Shown piece after piece: positions 26,637 to 35,184 of a stretch of DNA of 41,031 nucleotides (position 1 is its first letter; every line of letters starts with the position of its first letter). Position numbers and translations under genes: made by a program. The notes under the pieces are model-generated. The model had not been told where the DNA came from. It searched no databases and saw nothing but the letters and a program-made list of their open reading frames with translations. This DNA is from a bacterium (GTDB lineage: Bacteria > Bacillota_I > Bacilli_A > RF39 > UBA660), in the NCBI GenBank assembly GCA_030531425.1, contig JAUNNO010000006.1, positions 1 through 41,031 on the forward strand, written 5' to 3'.

Positions 26637-26679
26637 CACACTCAATATATTTTCATAAAATATATTGAGGTGTTTTTTT
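26637..26679 (+). promoter_or_regulatory. Hairpin attenuator hiding the ribosome binding site of the second murE
   Basis: A 13-bp perfect stem CTCAATATATTTT (26641-26653) / AAAATATATTGAG (26657-26669), extended by CAC/GTG around a bulged A, is followed by seven T (26673-26679) and then directly by ATG 26680. The ribosome binding site GAGGTG (26667-26672) is entirely in the 3' arm. The structure is therefore both a terminator-like element and a block to translation of the second murE. Confidence 0.75.
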
Positions 26680-28011
26680 ATGAATATAAAAATTAATTCA
26701 AAAGATGTAGTTAAAGGTGACACTTTTGTAGCAATTAAAGGCCAGAATTATGATGGGCATAATTATATAGAAGAAGCTATAAATTTAGGTGCATCAAAAA
26801 TAGTTGCTGAATATGGTAATTATAGTGTTGATACTATAATAGTAAGTGATACTAAAAAATATTTAGAAGAATACTTGTATGATAATTATTATGATAAAAT
26901 AAAAGATATAAAATTAATAGGAATGACAGGAACTAATGGAAAAACAACTACTTGTTATTTAATTTATCAGGCTTTAAATAGTATAAATATTAGCACTGCT
27001 TATATAGGTACATTAGGTTTTTATATAAAAGATGAAAAAATAAGTTTAAATAATACAACACCAAGTCTATATGATATTTATAATATGCTTTTAAAATGTT
27101 TAGAATATAAAATAGAGTATGTTGTAATGGAAGTAAGTAGTCAAGGTCTTGCAATGGGAAGAGTAAATACTTTAAAATTTGATTATGTAATATTTTCTAA
27201 TTTAACACAAGATCACTTGGATTATCACAAAACTTTAGAAAATTATGTACTGGAAAAACAAAAATTATTTAAAATGACAGATAATAGTTATGCTATTGTA
27301 AATGCAGATGATGCTTATTGTAATTATTTTTTATTAGATAATAAAAATATTACATATGGAAAAACTAGTAATGACTATAAAATAAGTGATATTAAATTAG
27401 ATAATAAAACTACTATATTTAAATTAAATAATGAAGAATATAAAACTAAATTACTTGGTGAATATAATGTTTATAATGTTTGTATAGTTATAATAATATT
27501 AGAATTATTAAAAATACAAAATATAAAAGAGATTATAGAAAATCTAACTCCACCACCTGGAAGGATGGATATAATAAATTATAATAGTAATTTAATAATA
27601 GTAGATTATGCACATACACCAGATGCTGTAGAAAAAATAATTACTAATGCAAGAAAGTTAAATCATAATAGAATAATTACACTAATAGGTTGTGGTGGAA
27701 ATAGAGATAAAACCAAAAGAAGTATAATGGGTAATATTGCAGTAAATAATTCAGATTATGTAATTTTTACAAGTGATAATCCAAGATATGAGAAACCTAA
27801 AAAAATAATTAATGATATAATATGTAAACTTGACAAAAAAAACTATAAAATTATTGTAAATAGAAAAAAAGCTATAAAGAAAAGTATACAAATGCTAACA
27901 AAAAATGATATACTATTAGTACTAGGGAAGGGTCATGAAGAATATCAAATTATAAAAGATAAAAAGATTCCTTTCAGTGATAAAAAATATATACAAAAAT
28001 TTATGAGGTGA
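26680..28011 (+). CDS. murE: MurE-type ligase with meso-DAP motif (paralogue 2)
   Basis: 443 residues, clearly related to the preceding gene throughout: SKDVVKGDTFVAIKGQNYDG, GMTGTNGKTTTC (ATP loop), FSNLTQDHLDYHKT, KQKLF, PPPGRMD and DYAHTPDAV. The selectivity motif is DNPR (366-369, TSDNPRYEKP), as in UDP-MurNAc-tripeptide synthetases that add meso-2,6-diaminopimelate. ATG 26680 is the start: it follows GAGGTG-TTTTTTT, while an upstream in-frame start (26665) lies inside the hairpin. mraY begins 4 nt after its stop. I infer that this copy makes the standard DAP peptidoglycan precursor and the first copy has another amino acid or role. Confidence 0.87.
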   Translation: MNIKINSKDVVKGDTFVAIKGQNYDGHNYIEEAINLGASKIVAEYGNYSVDTIIVSDTKKYLEEYLYDNYYDKIKDIKLIGMTGTNGKTTTCYLIYQALNSINISTAYIGTLGFYIKDEKISLNNTTPSLYDIYNMLLKCLEYKIEYVVMEVSSQGLAMGRVNTLKFDYVIFSNLTQDHLDYHKTLENYVLEKQKLFKMTDNSYAIVNADDAYCNYFLLDNKNITYGKTSNDYKISDIKLDNKTTIFKLNNEEYKTKLLGEYNVYNVCIVIIILELLKIQNIKEIIENLTPPPGRMDIINYNSNLIIVDYAHTPDAVEKIITNARKLNHNRIITLIGCGGNRDKTKRSIMGNIAVNNSDYVIFTSDNPRYEKPKKIINDIICKLDKKNYKIIVNRKKAIKKSIQMLTKNDILLVLGKGHEEYQIIKDKKIPFSDKKYIQKFMR

Positions 28012-28015
28012 TTTT

Positions 28016-29008
28016 ATGTACCAACTTACAAGGGGTGTATTAGCCCTTATGATAGGTTTTATAATTTCTATAATAACAGGTGTGGCTTTACTTCCATTAC
28101 TTAGAAAATTAAAAGCTAGCCAAACTTTAAGCAGTTATTTATCAAAAAAACATAAAGCAAAAGAAGGAACTCCTACAATGGGAGGTTTAATATTTATTAT
28201 ACCTACATTATTATCTATAATTATATTATTACTTCTAAAGAAAATAAGTTTTTCAACAAATCTATTTATAGTTTTATTTGTATTTGTATCTTATGCATTA
28301 TTAGGATTTATAGATGATTTTCTTATTATAAAAAGGAAAAATAATGTAGGACTTACTGAAATTCAAAAATTAATAGGTCAAATAGTTATAGCTTTAGTAT
28401 TTTTCTTTATTTATATGAAAAGTGGAGCAGATCCTGTAATAGAATTTTATACTTTAGGATTTGAAGTTCATTTAGGTTGGTTTTATGGATTATTCTTGCT
28501 ATTTATGTTAGTTGCAAGTTCAAATGCAGTAAATATAACTGATGGACTTGATGGACTTGCAGGAGGCCTTTCTTTAATAGAAGTTATTACATTCGCACTT
28601 ATAGCAGCTAATTCTAAAGCTATTGCAGGTACATCCGAAATATCTGTATTTTGCTTTGTATTAGCTGGAAGTTTAATAGGTTTTCTAGCGTTTAATTCTA
28701 GACCTGCTAAAGTATTTATGGGAGATACTGGATCTCTTGCTTTAGGGGCTACTTTAGCTACTATAGCTATTATAACAAAACATGAATTAACATTTATAAT
28801 AGTATCAGGAGTATTTATATTTGAAACATTAGTATGTTTAATACAAATTGTAAGTATGGTATATTTTCATAAAAAAGTATTTCTTATGACACCATTTCAT
28901 CATCATTTAGAAAAACTTGGTTGGAATGAAAGAGACATAGTTGTTGTATTTTGGTGTATAGGATTATTACTTAGTATGGCAGCAATTGTATTTGGGGTAT
29001 GGTATTAA
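28016..29008 (+). CDS. mraY: Phospho-N-acetylmuramoyl-pentapeptide-transferase
   Basis: Integral membrane enzyme (330 residues, about ten helices) transferring phospho-MurNAc-pentapeptide to undecaprenyl phosphate to form lipid I. Catalytic motifs: GFIDDFLIIK (Asp pair), NITDGLDGLAGG, FMGDTGSLALG and the His-rich loop MTPFHHHLEKLGW. KEGTPTMGGLIF is also conserved. It starts 4 nt after the second murE (GAGGTGATTTT within the upstream gene), so it is co-translated with it. Confidence 0.95.
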   Translation: MYQLTRGVLALMIGFIISIITGVALLPLLRKLKASQTLSSYLSKKHKAKEGTPTMGGLIFIIPTLLSIIILLLLKKISFSTNLFIVLFVFVSYALLGFIDDFLIIKRKNNVGLTEIQKLIGQIVIALVFFFIYMKSGADPVIEFYTLGFEVHLGWFYGLFLLFMLVASSNAVNITDGLDGLAGGLSLIEVITFALIAANSKAIAGTSEISVFCFVLAGSLIGFLAFNSRPAKVFMGDTGSLALGATLATIAIITKHELTFIIVSGVFIFETLVCLIQIVSMVYFHKKVFLMTPFHHHLEKLGWNERDIVVVFWCIGLLLSMAAIVFGVWY

Positions 29009-29019
29009 CCATGCTTTTT

Positions 29020-29028
29020 TGATATAAT
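29020..29028 (+). promoter_or_regulatory. Extended -10 promoter of the amidase gene
   Basis: TGA-TATAAT (TATAAT at 29023-29028), 15 nt before ATG 29044. Confidence 0.6.
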
Positions 29029-29043
29029 TATATTGGTGGTAGG

Positions 29044-30315
29044 ATGAAGAGGTTTATAATATTTTTAATTTTAATCTGTTTAATAGGTTTTTTATATTTT
29101 AAATTCTTTTTGTCAAAAAGACAAAACTTAGAATATATATTAAAAGATGTAGAAGATATATCATTTGATATAGAAGATTATAAAATATTTGGTACGCATT
29201 TTAATATTAGTGCTTGTATAGATGAATCTTTATCTGATAAGTTAGAACTAGTATTAAAAAATAATAATGAAGAGATAAGTATAGATGCAAATTTTAAATA
29301 TGAAGATAATAAAACCTGCGTTTATTTATCAGATAAAAATAATGAAGGTCTACTTTTAGATGATTTAAATCTTGGGAAATATATATTACTTGTTAAAAGT
29401 AATTTAGAAGAAGTTAAATATTATACTTTTAATAATAAAACTAAATATGGTGCTTTGGAGTATTATTCTATTACTAATAATGAGTCAAATAAAAAAATTA
29501 ATATAGATTTTGAAAATTATAAAAATATTAATTATGTAAAATTTATGATAGGAAAAAGTATTTTACCTGATGATGTTTATGATATTACAATAGATGCAGG
29601 ACACGGTGGTGTTGATATAGGAGCTAGTGGAAATTTAGATGGTGAGGTTTATAACGAATCAGATATAACACTAAAAATTTCTAAAGAGTTAAAAGAAAAC
29701 TTAACTGATTTGGGTTTAAAAGTTAAATTAACAAGAGAAGATGATTCTTATCTTGAGCCATATGGAGATACTGGTAGGGCAGTAATACCTAATAAATATA
29801 AATCTAAATATAGTATATCAATACATTTAAATAGTTTTGAAGGTAAAATGAATTATGGAGGCGTTGAAGTATATACAGCTAATGATATTAATTATGATTT
29901 ATCAAAGTTATTCGCAGATAATATAAGTGATATTGTTGGATATTCAAAAAAACAAACAGATAAAATAGATAATGGTATTTATTTTACATATTTTAAAGAA
30001 GAAAATATAAAAAATTCTAATGATGAAATGATTAAAAAAGGATTTAGAACATATGATATTAAATTAGGCGCTCCATATATGTATATGATAAGAGAAGTTG
30101 GTGGGAAATCTACCTATGCTTATGTAGATGGCAGAAATAAGAAAAATGGATTAAATGAATTTTATAATTCTAATCAAACAGCAGAACCATATTTATTAGA
30201 ACTTGGATATATAAATTATAAAAATGATTTAGATAAATTTATAAATGATAGTGATACTTTTGCAAATGCTATAAGTGAGGCTTTAAAAACATATTTGAAT
30301 ATTTCACAAAAATAA
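29044..30315 (+). CDS. N-acetylmuramoyl-L-alanine amidase (Amidase_3), membrane anchored
   Basis: 423 residues. N-terminal transmembrane segment (FIIFLILICLIGFLYFKFFL), a non-conserved extracytoplasmic domain to about residue 175, then a zinc amidase domain: ITIDAGHGGVDIGASG (zinc His), NESDITLKISKEL (zinc Glu), YSISIHLNSFEG (zinc His) and YLLELGYINYKNDLDKF (catalytic Glu). The enzyme cleaves the bond between MurNAc and L-Ala of the stem peptide outside the membrane, for example in cell separation or sporulation-like remodelling. It lies at the end of the murE-mraY cluster but has its own promoter and terminator. Confidence 0.9.
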   Translation: MKRFIIFLILICLIGFLYFKFFLSKRQNLEYILKDVEDISFDIEDYKIFGTHFNISACIDESLSDKLELVLKNNNEEISIDANFKYEDNKTCVYLSDKNNEGLLLDDLNLGKYILLVKSNLEEVKYYTFNNKTKYGALEYYSITNNESNKKINIDFENYKNINYVKFMIGKSILPDDVYDITIDAGHGGVDIGASGNLDGEVYNESDITLKISKELKENLTDLGLKVKLTREDDSYLEPYGDTGRAVIPNKYKSKYSISIHLNSFEGKMNYGGVEVYTANDINYDLSKLFADNISDIVGYSKKQTDKIDNGIYFTYFKEENIKNSNDEMIKKGFRTYDIKLGAPYMYMIREVGGKSTYAYVDGRNKKNGLNEFYNSNQTAEPYLLELGYINYKNDLDKFINDSDTFANAISEALKTYLNISQK

Positions 30316-30406
30316 CACAATTTATTCAAAAAATAAACACATTGAAATTTTATAATTAACGTGTAAGTCCTAAAGAACTTATATGAACTTCTCAATTTAC
30401 ATTATG

Positions 30407-30439
30407 AAAAATAAATATCTTATTTGATATTTATTTTTT
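30407..30439 (+). terminator. Terminator after the amidase
   Basis: Stem AAAAATAAATATC / GATATTTATTTTT, loop TTATTT, T-run to 30439. It is 90 nt after the stop codon. Confidence 0.7.
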
Positions 30440-30539
30440 GTTTCATTATACGTCTTTTAGCATATAAATAATATGTATGCTTATATATTTATTTTTCTAT
30501 AAATATACAAAAATTGTGTAAAAAATACTCTAAATGTAG

Positions 30540-30545
30540 TATAAT
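30540..30545 (+). promoter_or_regulatory. -10 box of the ABC exporter operon
   Basis: TATAAT 16 nt before ATG 30562; only a poor -35 (TTGTGT at 30514, 20-nt spacer). Confidence 0.5.
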
Positions 30546-30561
30546 GGAAAAAGGTGATAAA

Positions 30562-32319
30562 ATGTTTAGATTATTAAAAAATTTTACAAAAAAAGATTGG
30601 ATACTTGTAATAATTTGTGTAGCTCTTATTGCTTTTCAAGTTTTTTTAGATTTGAAATTACCAGATTATATGAGTTCAATAACAACACTAATACAAAGTG
30701 AAAAAAACAATATACAAGATATAATTATTAAAGGATTATTTATGTTATCTTGTGCTTTTGGTAGTTTAATATCTGCAGTAATTGTGTGTTATTTAACAAG
30801 CTATTTATCTGCTGATTTTTCTTATATTTTAAGACAAAAAATATTTAGAAAAGTTGGCAAATTTGGAATGGAAGAAGTAAAAAAATTCAAAACAAGTAGT
30901 TTAATTACTAGAACTACTAATGATGTTACTCAAATAGAAATGTTAATAGCTATGGGACTTCAGATGATAATAAAAGCTCCTATTATGGCTGTTTGGGCTG
31001 TAAGTAAAATACTTAATAAAAATATACAATGGAGCATACTTACAGGAGCAGGGGTTTTTATATTACTTTTAACTATAACTATTCTTTTAATAATTGTATT
31101 TCCAAGATTTGGAAGAGTACAAAAACTTATAGATAAAATAAATGGAGTTACAAGAGAAAACTTAACAGGTATTAGAGTAGTTCGTGCTTTTAATGCTGAA
31201 GTTTTTCAACAAAATAGATTTGAAGATGTAAATAATGATTTAACAAATACTCAACTGTTTAATCAAAAGTGTTTTGCACTATTAAATCCAGTTATGAATT
31301 TAGTTATGCATTTTTTAACTTTAGGAATATATTTTATAGGTGCATTTTTAATAAATAAAGCAGGAATGATGGATAAGATCACACTTTTTAGTGATATGGT
31401 TGTATTTACAAGTTATGGTATGCAAGTTATAGCTGCATTTTTAATGCTTGCTATGATATTTATGATATGGCCTAGAGCAGGTATTTCTGCTAACCGTATA
31501 AATGAAGTATTAGAAGAAAAAATAAAAATTAAAGAAGGAAATTTTGATTCTAAAACTGATATAAAAGGTGTTGTAGAATTTAGAAATGTATCATTTAAAT
31601 ATCCTGATGCAGATGAATATTTACTTGAAAATATAAGTTTTAAAGTAAATAAAGGAGAAACTATTGCGTTCATAGGATCAACTGGTTCTGGAAAAAGTAC
31701 ATTAGTAAATTTAATACCTAGATTTTATGATGTTACAGATGGTGAAATTTTAGTAGATGGAGTTAATGTAAAAGATTATAAAGAAGAATGTTTAAATAAT
31801 AAAATAGGTTATGTATCACAAAAAGCTATTATGTTTACAGGATCAGTTAATTTTAATGTAGGATACGGTAGTGGACTACAAAAAATTACAAACAAAAAAA
31901 TAAAAGAAGCAGTAAAGGTAGCTCAGGGAACTGATTTTGTAGAAAGTATGGATAAGACTTATGAATCACATATTGCAAGAGGTGGAACAAATATATCAGG
32001 AGGGCAAAAACAAAGACTATCAATTGCAAGAGCAATTGCTAAAGATCCTGAAATATATATTTTTGATGATACATTCAGTGCATTAGATTATAAAACAGAT
32101 TCTACTTTAAGAAAAGAATTAAAAAAATATACTAAAGATGCAACCTCTATTATAGTAGCTCAAAGAATAGGAACAATTATATCTGCAGATAAAATAGTTG
32201 TTTTAGATAAAGGAAAATGTGTTGGAATAGGTACACATAAACAGTTGTTAAAATCTTGTGAAGTTTACAAGGAAATTGCTTTATCTCAACTATCAAAGGA
32301 GGAGTTAAACAATGCCTAG
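30562..32319 (+). CDS. Heterodimeric ABC exporter subunit with non-canonical Walker B
   Basis: 586 residues: N-terminal six-helix exporter domain, then ATPase with Walker A GSTGSGKSTL (372), signature ISGGQKQRLSIARAIA and Walker B IYIFDDTFSALD. The catalytic glutamate is replaced by Asp503, the mark of the degenerate-site subunit in heterodimeric exporters such as BmrC/BmrD, EfrAB or TM287/288. I chose ATG 30562 after AAAAAGGTGATAAA; the upstream in-frame TTG at 30514 precedes the -10 box. The gene overlaps the next by 8 bases. Substrate unknown; multidrug or lipid export is usual. Confidence 0.9.
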   Translation: MFRLLKNFTKKDWILVIICVALIAFQVFLDLKLPDYMSSITTLIQSEKNNIQDIIIKGLFMLSCAFGSLISAVIVCYLTSYLSADFSYILRQKIFRKVGKFGMEEVKKFKTSSLITRTTNDVTQIEMLIAMGLQMIIKAPIMAVWAVSKILNKNIQWSILTGAGVFILLLTITILLIIVFPRFGRVQKLIDKINGVTRENLTGIRVVRAFNAEVFQQNRFEDVNNDLTNTQLFNQKCFALLNPVMNLVMHFLTLGIYFIGAFLINKAGMMDKITLFSDMVVFTSYGMQVIAAFLMLAMIFMIWPRAGISANRINEVLEEKIKIKEGNFDSKTDIKGVVEFRNVSFKYPDADEYLLENISFKVNKGETIAFIGSTGSGKSTLVNLIPRFYDVTDGEILVDGVNVKDYKEECLNNKIGYVSQKAIMFTGSVNFNVGYGSGLQKITNKKIKEAVKVAQGTDFVESMDKTYESHIARGGTNISGGQKQRLSIARAIAKDPEIYIFDDTFSALDYKTDSTLRKELKKYTKDATSIIVAQRIGTIISADKIVVLDKGKCVGIGTHKQLLKSCEVYKEIALSQLSKEELNNA

Positions 32320-34285
32320 ACCAATGTCAAGAAGGGGAAATGTACCAGAAAAATCTAAAGATTTTAAAGGTTCTATGAAAAGATTATTCTTTAGTTTAAA
32401 TAGGTGGAAATACTTATTAGTTATATCAGTTGTTTTTGCTTTTGTAAGTGCTATATTAGCTTTAATAGCCCCAAATAGACTATCTGATTTAACAGATGTT
32501 ATTACTCTTGGAATAAAGCCTAATATAACAGAAAATACTATAAAAGATATTATGAGTTCTAAAGATGTTTCATCCTCTGATAAATTAATGTTTTCTAATA
32601 TGATGAAAAGTATGAAGGAAGATAGTAATATAGATGCTGGTGAAATGTATAAAAAATTAGATGAACTTCCAAAATCAATTTATAATATAATAAAACCTAA
32701 AATAGATATTGCTAAAGTAAAAAGTATGACTTTGATATTAGTCTTTATTTATGTTATAAGTGCACTTCTAAGTTATGTTCAATCAATTCTTATGACATTA
32801 GTTTCAAATAACTATGCTAAAGGATTAAGAAGTTCTATAAGTAAAAAAATAAATATGCTTCCTTTAAAATATTTTGATACACACGAGACAGGTGATATTT
32901 TATCACGTGTTACAAATGATGTTGATTCAGTGGCTCAAAATATGAACCAAAGTATATCTCCATTAGTAACTAATATAACTATTTTTATAGGATCTATAAT
33001 AATGATGTTTGTAACTAATTATATAATGGCTATAACAGCAATAGTATCTAGTATATTTGGATTTTTATTTATGGGATTTTTATTAAATAAATCGCAAAAA
33101 TATTTTATTAAACGTCAAGAAGAGTTAGGAAATTTAAATGGTTATATAGAAGAAATATATTCAGGACATGATATAGTTAAAGTATATAATGGACAAAAAG
33201 AAGCAAATGAAACATTTGATAAATTAAATAATAATTTATATGAATATAATAGAAAAAGTCAATTTATATCTGGAATTATGCAACCAATTATGGGATTTAT
33301 AGGAAATTTTGGATATGTAGCTGTATGTGTAGTAGGAGCATTATTAGTAATTAATAATGTAATATCATTTGGTGTAATAGTTGCATTTATGATATATATT
33401 AGAATGTTTACAAATCCACTATCTCAAATCGCCCAAGCAATGACAGGGTTGCAGTCGGCAGCTGCAGCTATAGAACGTGTTTTTGAATTTTTAGATGAGA
33501 CTGAAATGAATGATGAGTCTAATTTCACTAAAAAATTAAATGTTAGAAACGTAAAAGGTGAAATAGAATTTAAAAATGTAAAATTTGGATATAATCCAGA
33601 GAAAATAATAATTAAAGATTTTAGTGTAAAAGTAAAACCGGGGCAAAAAATTGCTATAGTAGGTCCTACTGGTGCAGGTAAAACTACAATGGTTAATTTA
33701 CTTATGAAATTTTATGAAATAAATAGTGGGGATATTTTAATAGATGGAACATCTATTAAAGAGTTAAGTAGAGATAATATTCATAATTTGTTTATTATGG
33801 TTTTGCAAGATACTTGGCTATTTGATGGAACTATAAGAGAAAACTTGAAATTTAATAAGGAAAATGTATCTGATGATGAAATATTAAGTGCTTGTAAGAC
33901 AGTTGGAATAGACCACTTTATAAAAACTTTACCAGGCGGATTAGATTCTAAAGTGGCAGATAGTGATCAAATAAGTCAAGGACAAAAACAACTTTTAACT
34001 ATAGCTCGTGGTATGATAGAAGACGCACCATTTTTAATACTTGATGAAGCAACTTCTAATGTAGATACAAGAACTGAAGAATTAGTTCAAAAAGCTATGG
34101 ATAAATTAACACGTGGTAGAACTTCATTTATAATAGCCCATAGATTATCAACAATAAAAAATGCTGATTTAATATTAGTTATGAAAGAGGGAAACATAAT
34201 AGAGCAGGGAACTCATCAACAATTATTAGATAAGAATGGATTTTACTTTGAATTATATAATTCACAATTTGATACAATTGATTAA
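32312..34285 (+). CDS. Heterodimeric ABC exporter subunit with canonical catalytic site
   Basis: 657 residues. A short basic N-terminus (MPRPMSRRGNVPEKSK), an exporter membrane domain with an enlarged extracytoplasmic loop between helices 1 and 2 (about residues 60-135: SDLTDVITLGIKPNITE, MSSKDVSSSDKLM), and an ATPase with Walker A GPTGAGKTTM, signature ISQGQKQLLTIARG and Walker B LILDEATSNVD, with catalytic Glu579. It pairs with the preceding subunit, giving one hydrolytically competent and one degenerate site. The start follows AAAGGAGGAGTTAAACA inside the upstream gene. Confidence 0.92.
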   Translation: MPRPMSRRGNVPEKSKDFKGSMKRLFFSLNRWKYLLVISVVFAFVSAILALIAPNRLSDLTDVITLGIKPNITENTIKDIMSSKDVSSSDKLMFSNMMKSMKEDSNIDAGEMYKKLDELPKSIYNIIKPKIDIAKVKSMTLILVFIYVISALLSYVQSILMTLVSNNYAKGLRSSISKKINMLPLKYFDTHETGDILSRVTNDVDSVAQNMNQSISPLVTNITIFIGSIIMMFVTNYIMAITAIVSSIFGFLFMGFLLNKSQKYFIKRQEELGNLNGYIEEIYSGHDIVKVYNGQKEANETFDKLNNNLYEYNRKSQFISGIMQPIMGFIGNFGYVAVCVVGALLVINNVISFGVIVAFMIYIRMFTNPLSQIAQAMTGLQSAAAAIERVFEFLDETEMNDESNFTKKLNVRNVKGEIEFKNVKFGYNPEKIIIKDFSVKVKPGQKIAIVGPTGAGKTTMVNLLMKFYEINSGDILIDGTSIKELSRDNIHNLFIMVLQDTWLFDGTIRENLKFNKENVSDDEILSACKTVGIDHFIKTLPGGLDSKVADSDQISQGQKQLLTIARGMIEDAPFLILDEATSNVDTRTEELVQKAMDKLTRGRTSFIIAHRLSTIKNADLILVMKEGNIIEQGTHQQLLDKNGFYFELYNSQFDTID

Positions 34286-34291
34286 AAACTA

Positions 34292-34320
34292 TTTACAAAA
34301 CAAAAAAAATAGTGTATATT
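34292..34320 (+). promoter_or_regulatory. tRNA-Gly promoter
   Basis: TTTACA (34292-34297), 17-nt spacer, TATATT (34315-34320), 21 nt before the mature tRNA. Confidence 0.65.
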
Positions 34321-34341
34321 TTATATATACATTATTTAATT

Positions 34342-34416
34342 GCAGGTGTAGTACAATGGTTAGTATATGGCCTTGCCAAGGCTAGGATGCCGGTTCGATC
34401 CCGGTCACTTGCTCCA
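34342..34416 (+). tRNA. tRNA-Gly (anticodon GCC), CCA encoded
   Basis: Acceptor stem GCAGGTG / CACTTGC, anticodon stem TGGCC / GGCTA around loop TTGCCAA (anticodon GCC), T arm CCGGT-TCGATCC-CGG, and encoded CCA. A mobile-element-rich region begins right behind it, as often seen at tRNA integration sites; no second copy of its 3' end was found in the window. Confidence 0.95.
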
Positions 34417-34457
34417 TTGACGTTTCTGTTCGAACTTTTTCGGACATTGATATATAG

Positions 34458-34483
34458 AATCAATCGAAAGATTGATTTTTTTT
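34458..34483 (+). terminator. Terminator of tRNA-Gly
   Basis: Perfect 8-bp stem AATCAATC / GATTGATT with GAAA loop and six following T. Confidence 0.85.
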
Positions 34484-34696
34484 GTGTCAAACTCCCGTCT
34501 CAGCTTGGAAGTCATACGAAGAAATCATCCTAAAGGAAAGGCTAACTATTAAAAGTCAATAGTTTTCCTTAAAAAAATTAATATGGAAAAGAATCCCACG
34601 CCAAAAGACTTCAAAAACTATATTTTTAAAATTTTTGAAGTTGTAAATGTCAATATGAAAAGTCACAAATATTTCAATATTAAAATGTCACAAATT
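34484..34696. other. Non-coding stretch with two unexplained hairpins
   Basis: No gene is visible. There is an interrupted stem AAGGAAA...ACTATT / AATAGT...TTTCCTT (34533-34570) and a perfect 9-bp stem CTTCAAAAA / TTTTTGAAG (34609-34640), neither followed by a proper T-run on either strand. The words GTCACAAAT (34661) and GTCACAAATT (34687) repeat. This may be debris of the mobile region. Confidence 0.4.
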
Positions 34697-34722
34697 ATGA
34701 GTGTATTATCACTCATTTTTTT
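34697..34722 (+). terminator. Rightward terminator at the edge of the mobile region
   Basis: Perfect 7-bp stem ATGAGTG / CACTCAT, loop TATTAT, then T-run. Confidence 0.7.
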
Positions 34723-34867
34723 ATTCCAATTTCCTTATTGACAACAGGAACCTATAACTTATTCTTTATTAATTTGCAAAGCAATAAATAATATTATTGC
34801 TTTGCTGTTGCTATAAGCATTAAGAATAAGTTATACCTATTATCAATAAGTTTTCTCGGCATAAAAT
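34721..34867 (-). ncRNA. Candidate bridge RNA/seekRNA, copy A, downstream of the IS110 remnant
   Basis: A long hairpin with two internal loops: outer stem CTTATTGA (34734) / TCAATAAG (34843), internal loop 1, perfect 14-bp stem TATAACTTATTCTT (34753-34766) / AAGAATAAGTTATA (34822-34835), internal loop 2, and an apical 11-bp stem GCAAAGCAATA (34776) / TATTGCTTTGC (34795). It lies directly behind the stop codon of the minus-strand IS110 remnant, where IS1111-type IS110 elements encode their guide RNA. A diverged copy in inverted orientation is at 36199-36331. Strand and function are inferred; the pairing is plain. Confidence 0.55.
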
Positions 34868-34870
34868 AAA

Positions 34871-35107
34871 TTATTTTAATAAAGACGGATCAAATTGGAT
34901 ATTTTTAGTTTCAAGTATGTAAATAACTCTAATAATTTTTTTACAGACATGGGATAAGACAACTCTATGACATTTACCTTCAGATATTTTCTTATAGTAA
35001 TAGTCATAGAAAGTTGGATTAAATTTAATTACTGTCATTGCTACATTCATAATTGAATACCTTAAATATCCAGAACCACGCTTAACCATTTTGCCTTTGG
35101 AAGACTG
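34871..35107 (-). pseudogene. IS110-family recombinase, C-terminal remnant
   Basis: On the minus strand the frame reads QSSKGKMVKRGSGYLRYSIM, then NVAMTVIKFNPTFYDYYYKK and KCHRVVLSHVCKKIIRVIYI, ending FDPSLLK-stop at 34871. This is the Transposase_20 (serine-motif) domain of IS110/IS1111 recombinases: SKRGS.YLR, then ..P....YY....GK....A..H..RK...R..Y. The N-terminal DEDD domain is missing; an in-frame TAA stands at 35111-35113 and homology ends near 35107, where the IS3 element seems to begin. Confidence 0.75.
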
Positions 35108-35184
35108 GTGTTAGTATAGATATATAGACACGAAATTTGTCACAAAGTGATATAATATAAATCACAAAAAAGGAGGAAAATTTC

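Noticed and set aside
34312-34533. Open frame of 73 codons across the tRNA-Gly gene
   Set aside because: It runs through a complete tRNA and its terminator; no ribosome binding site.
34533-34570. Stem AAGGAAA...TTTCCTT as a terminator
   Set aside because: Followed by A-run rather than T-run on the plus strand and by mixed sequence on the minus strand.
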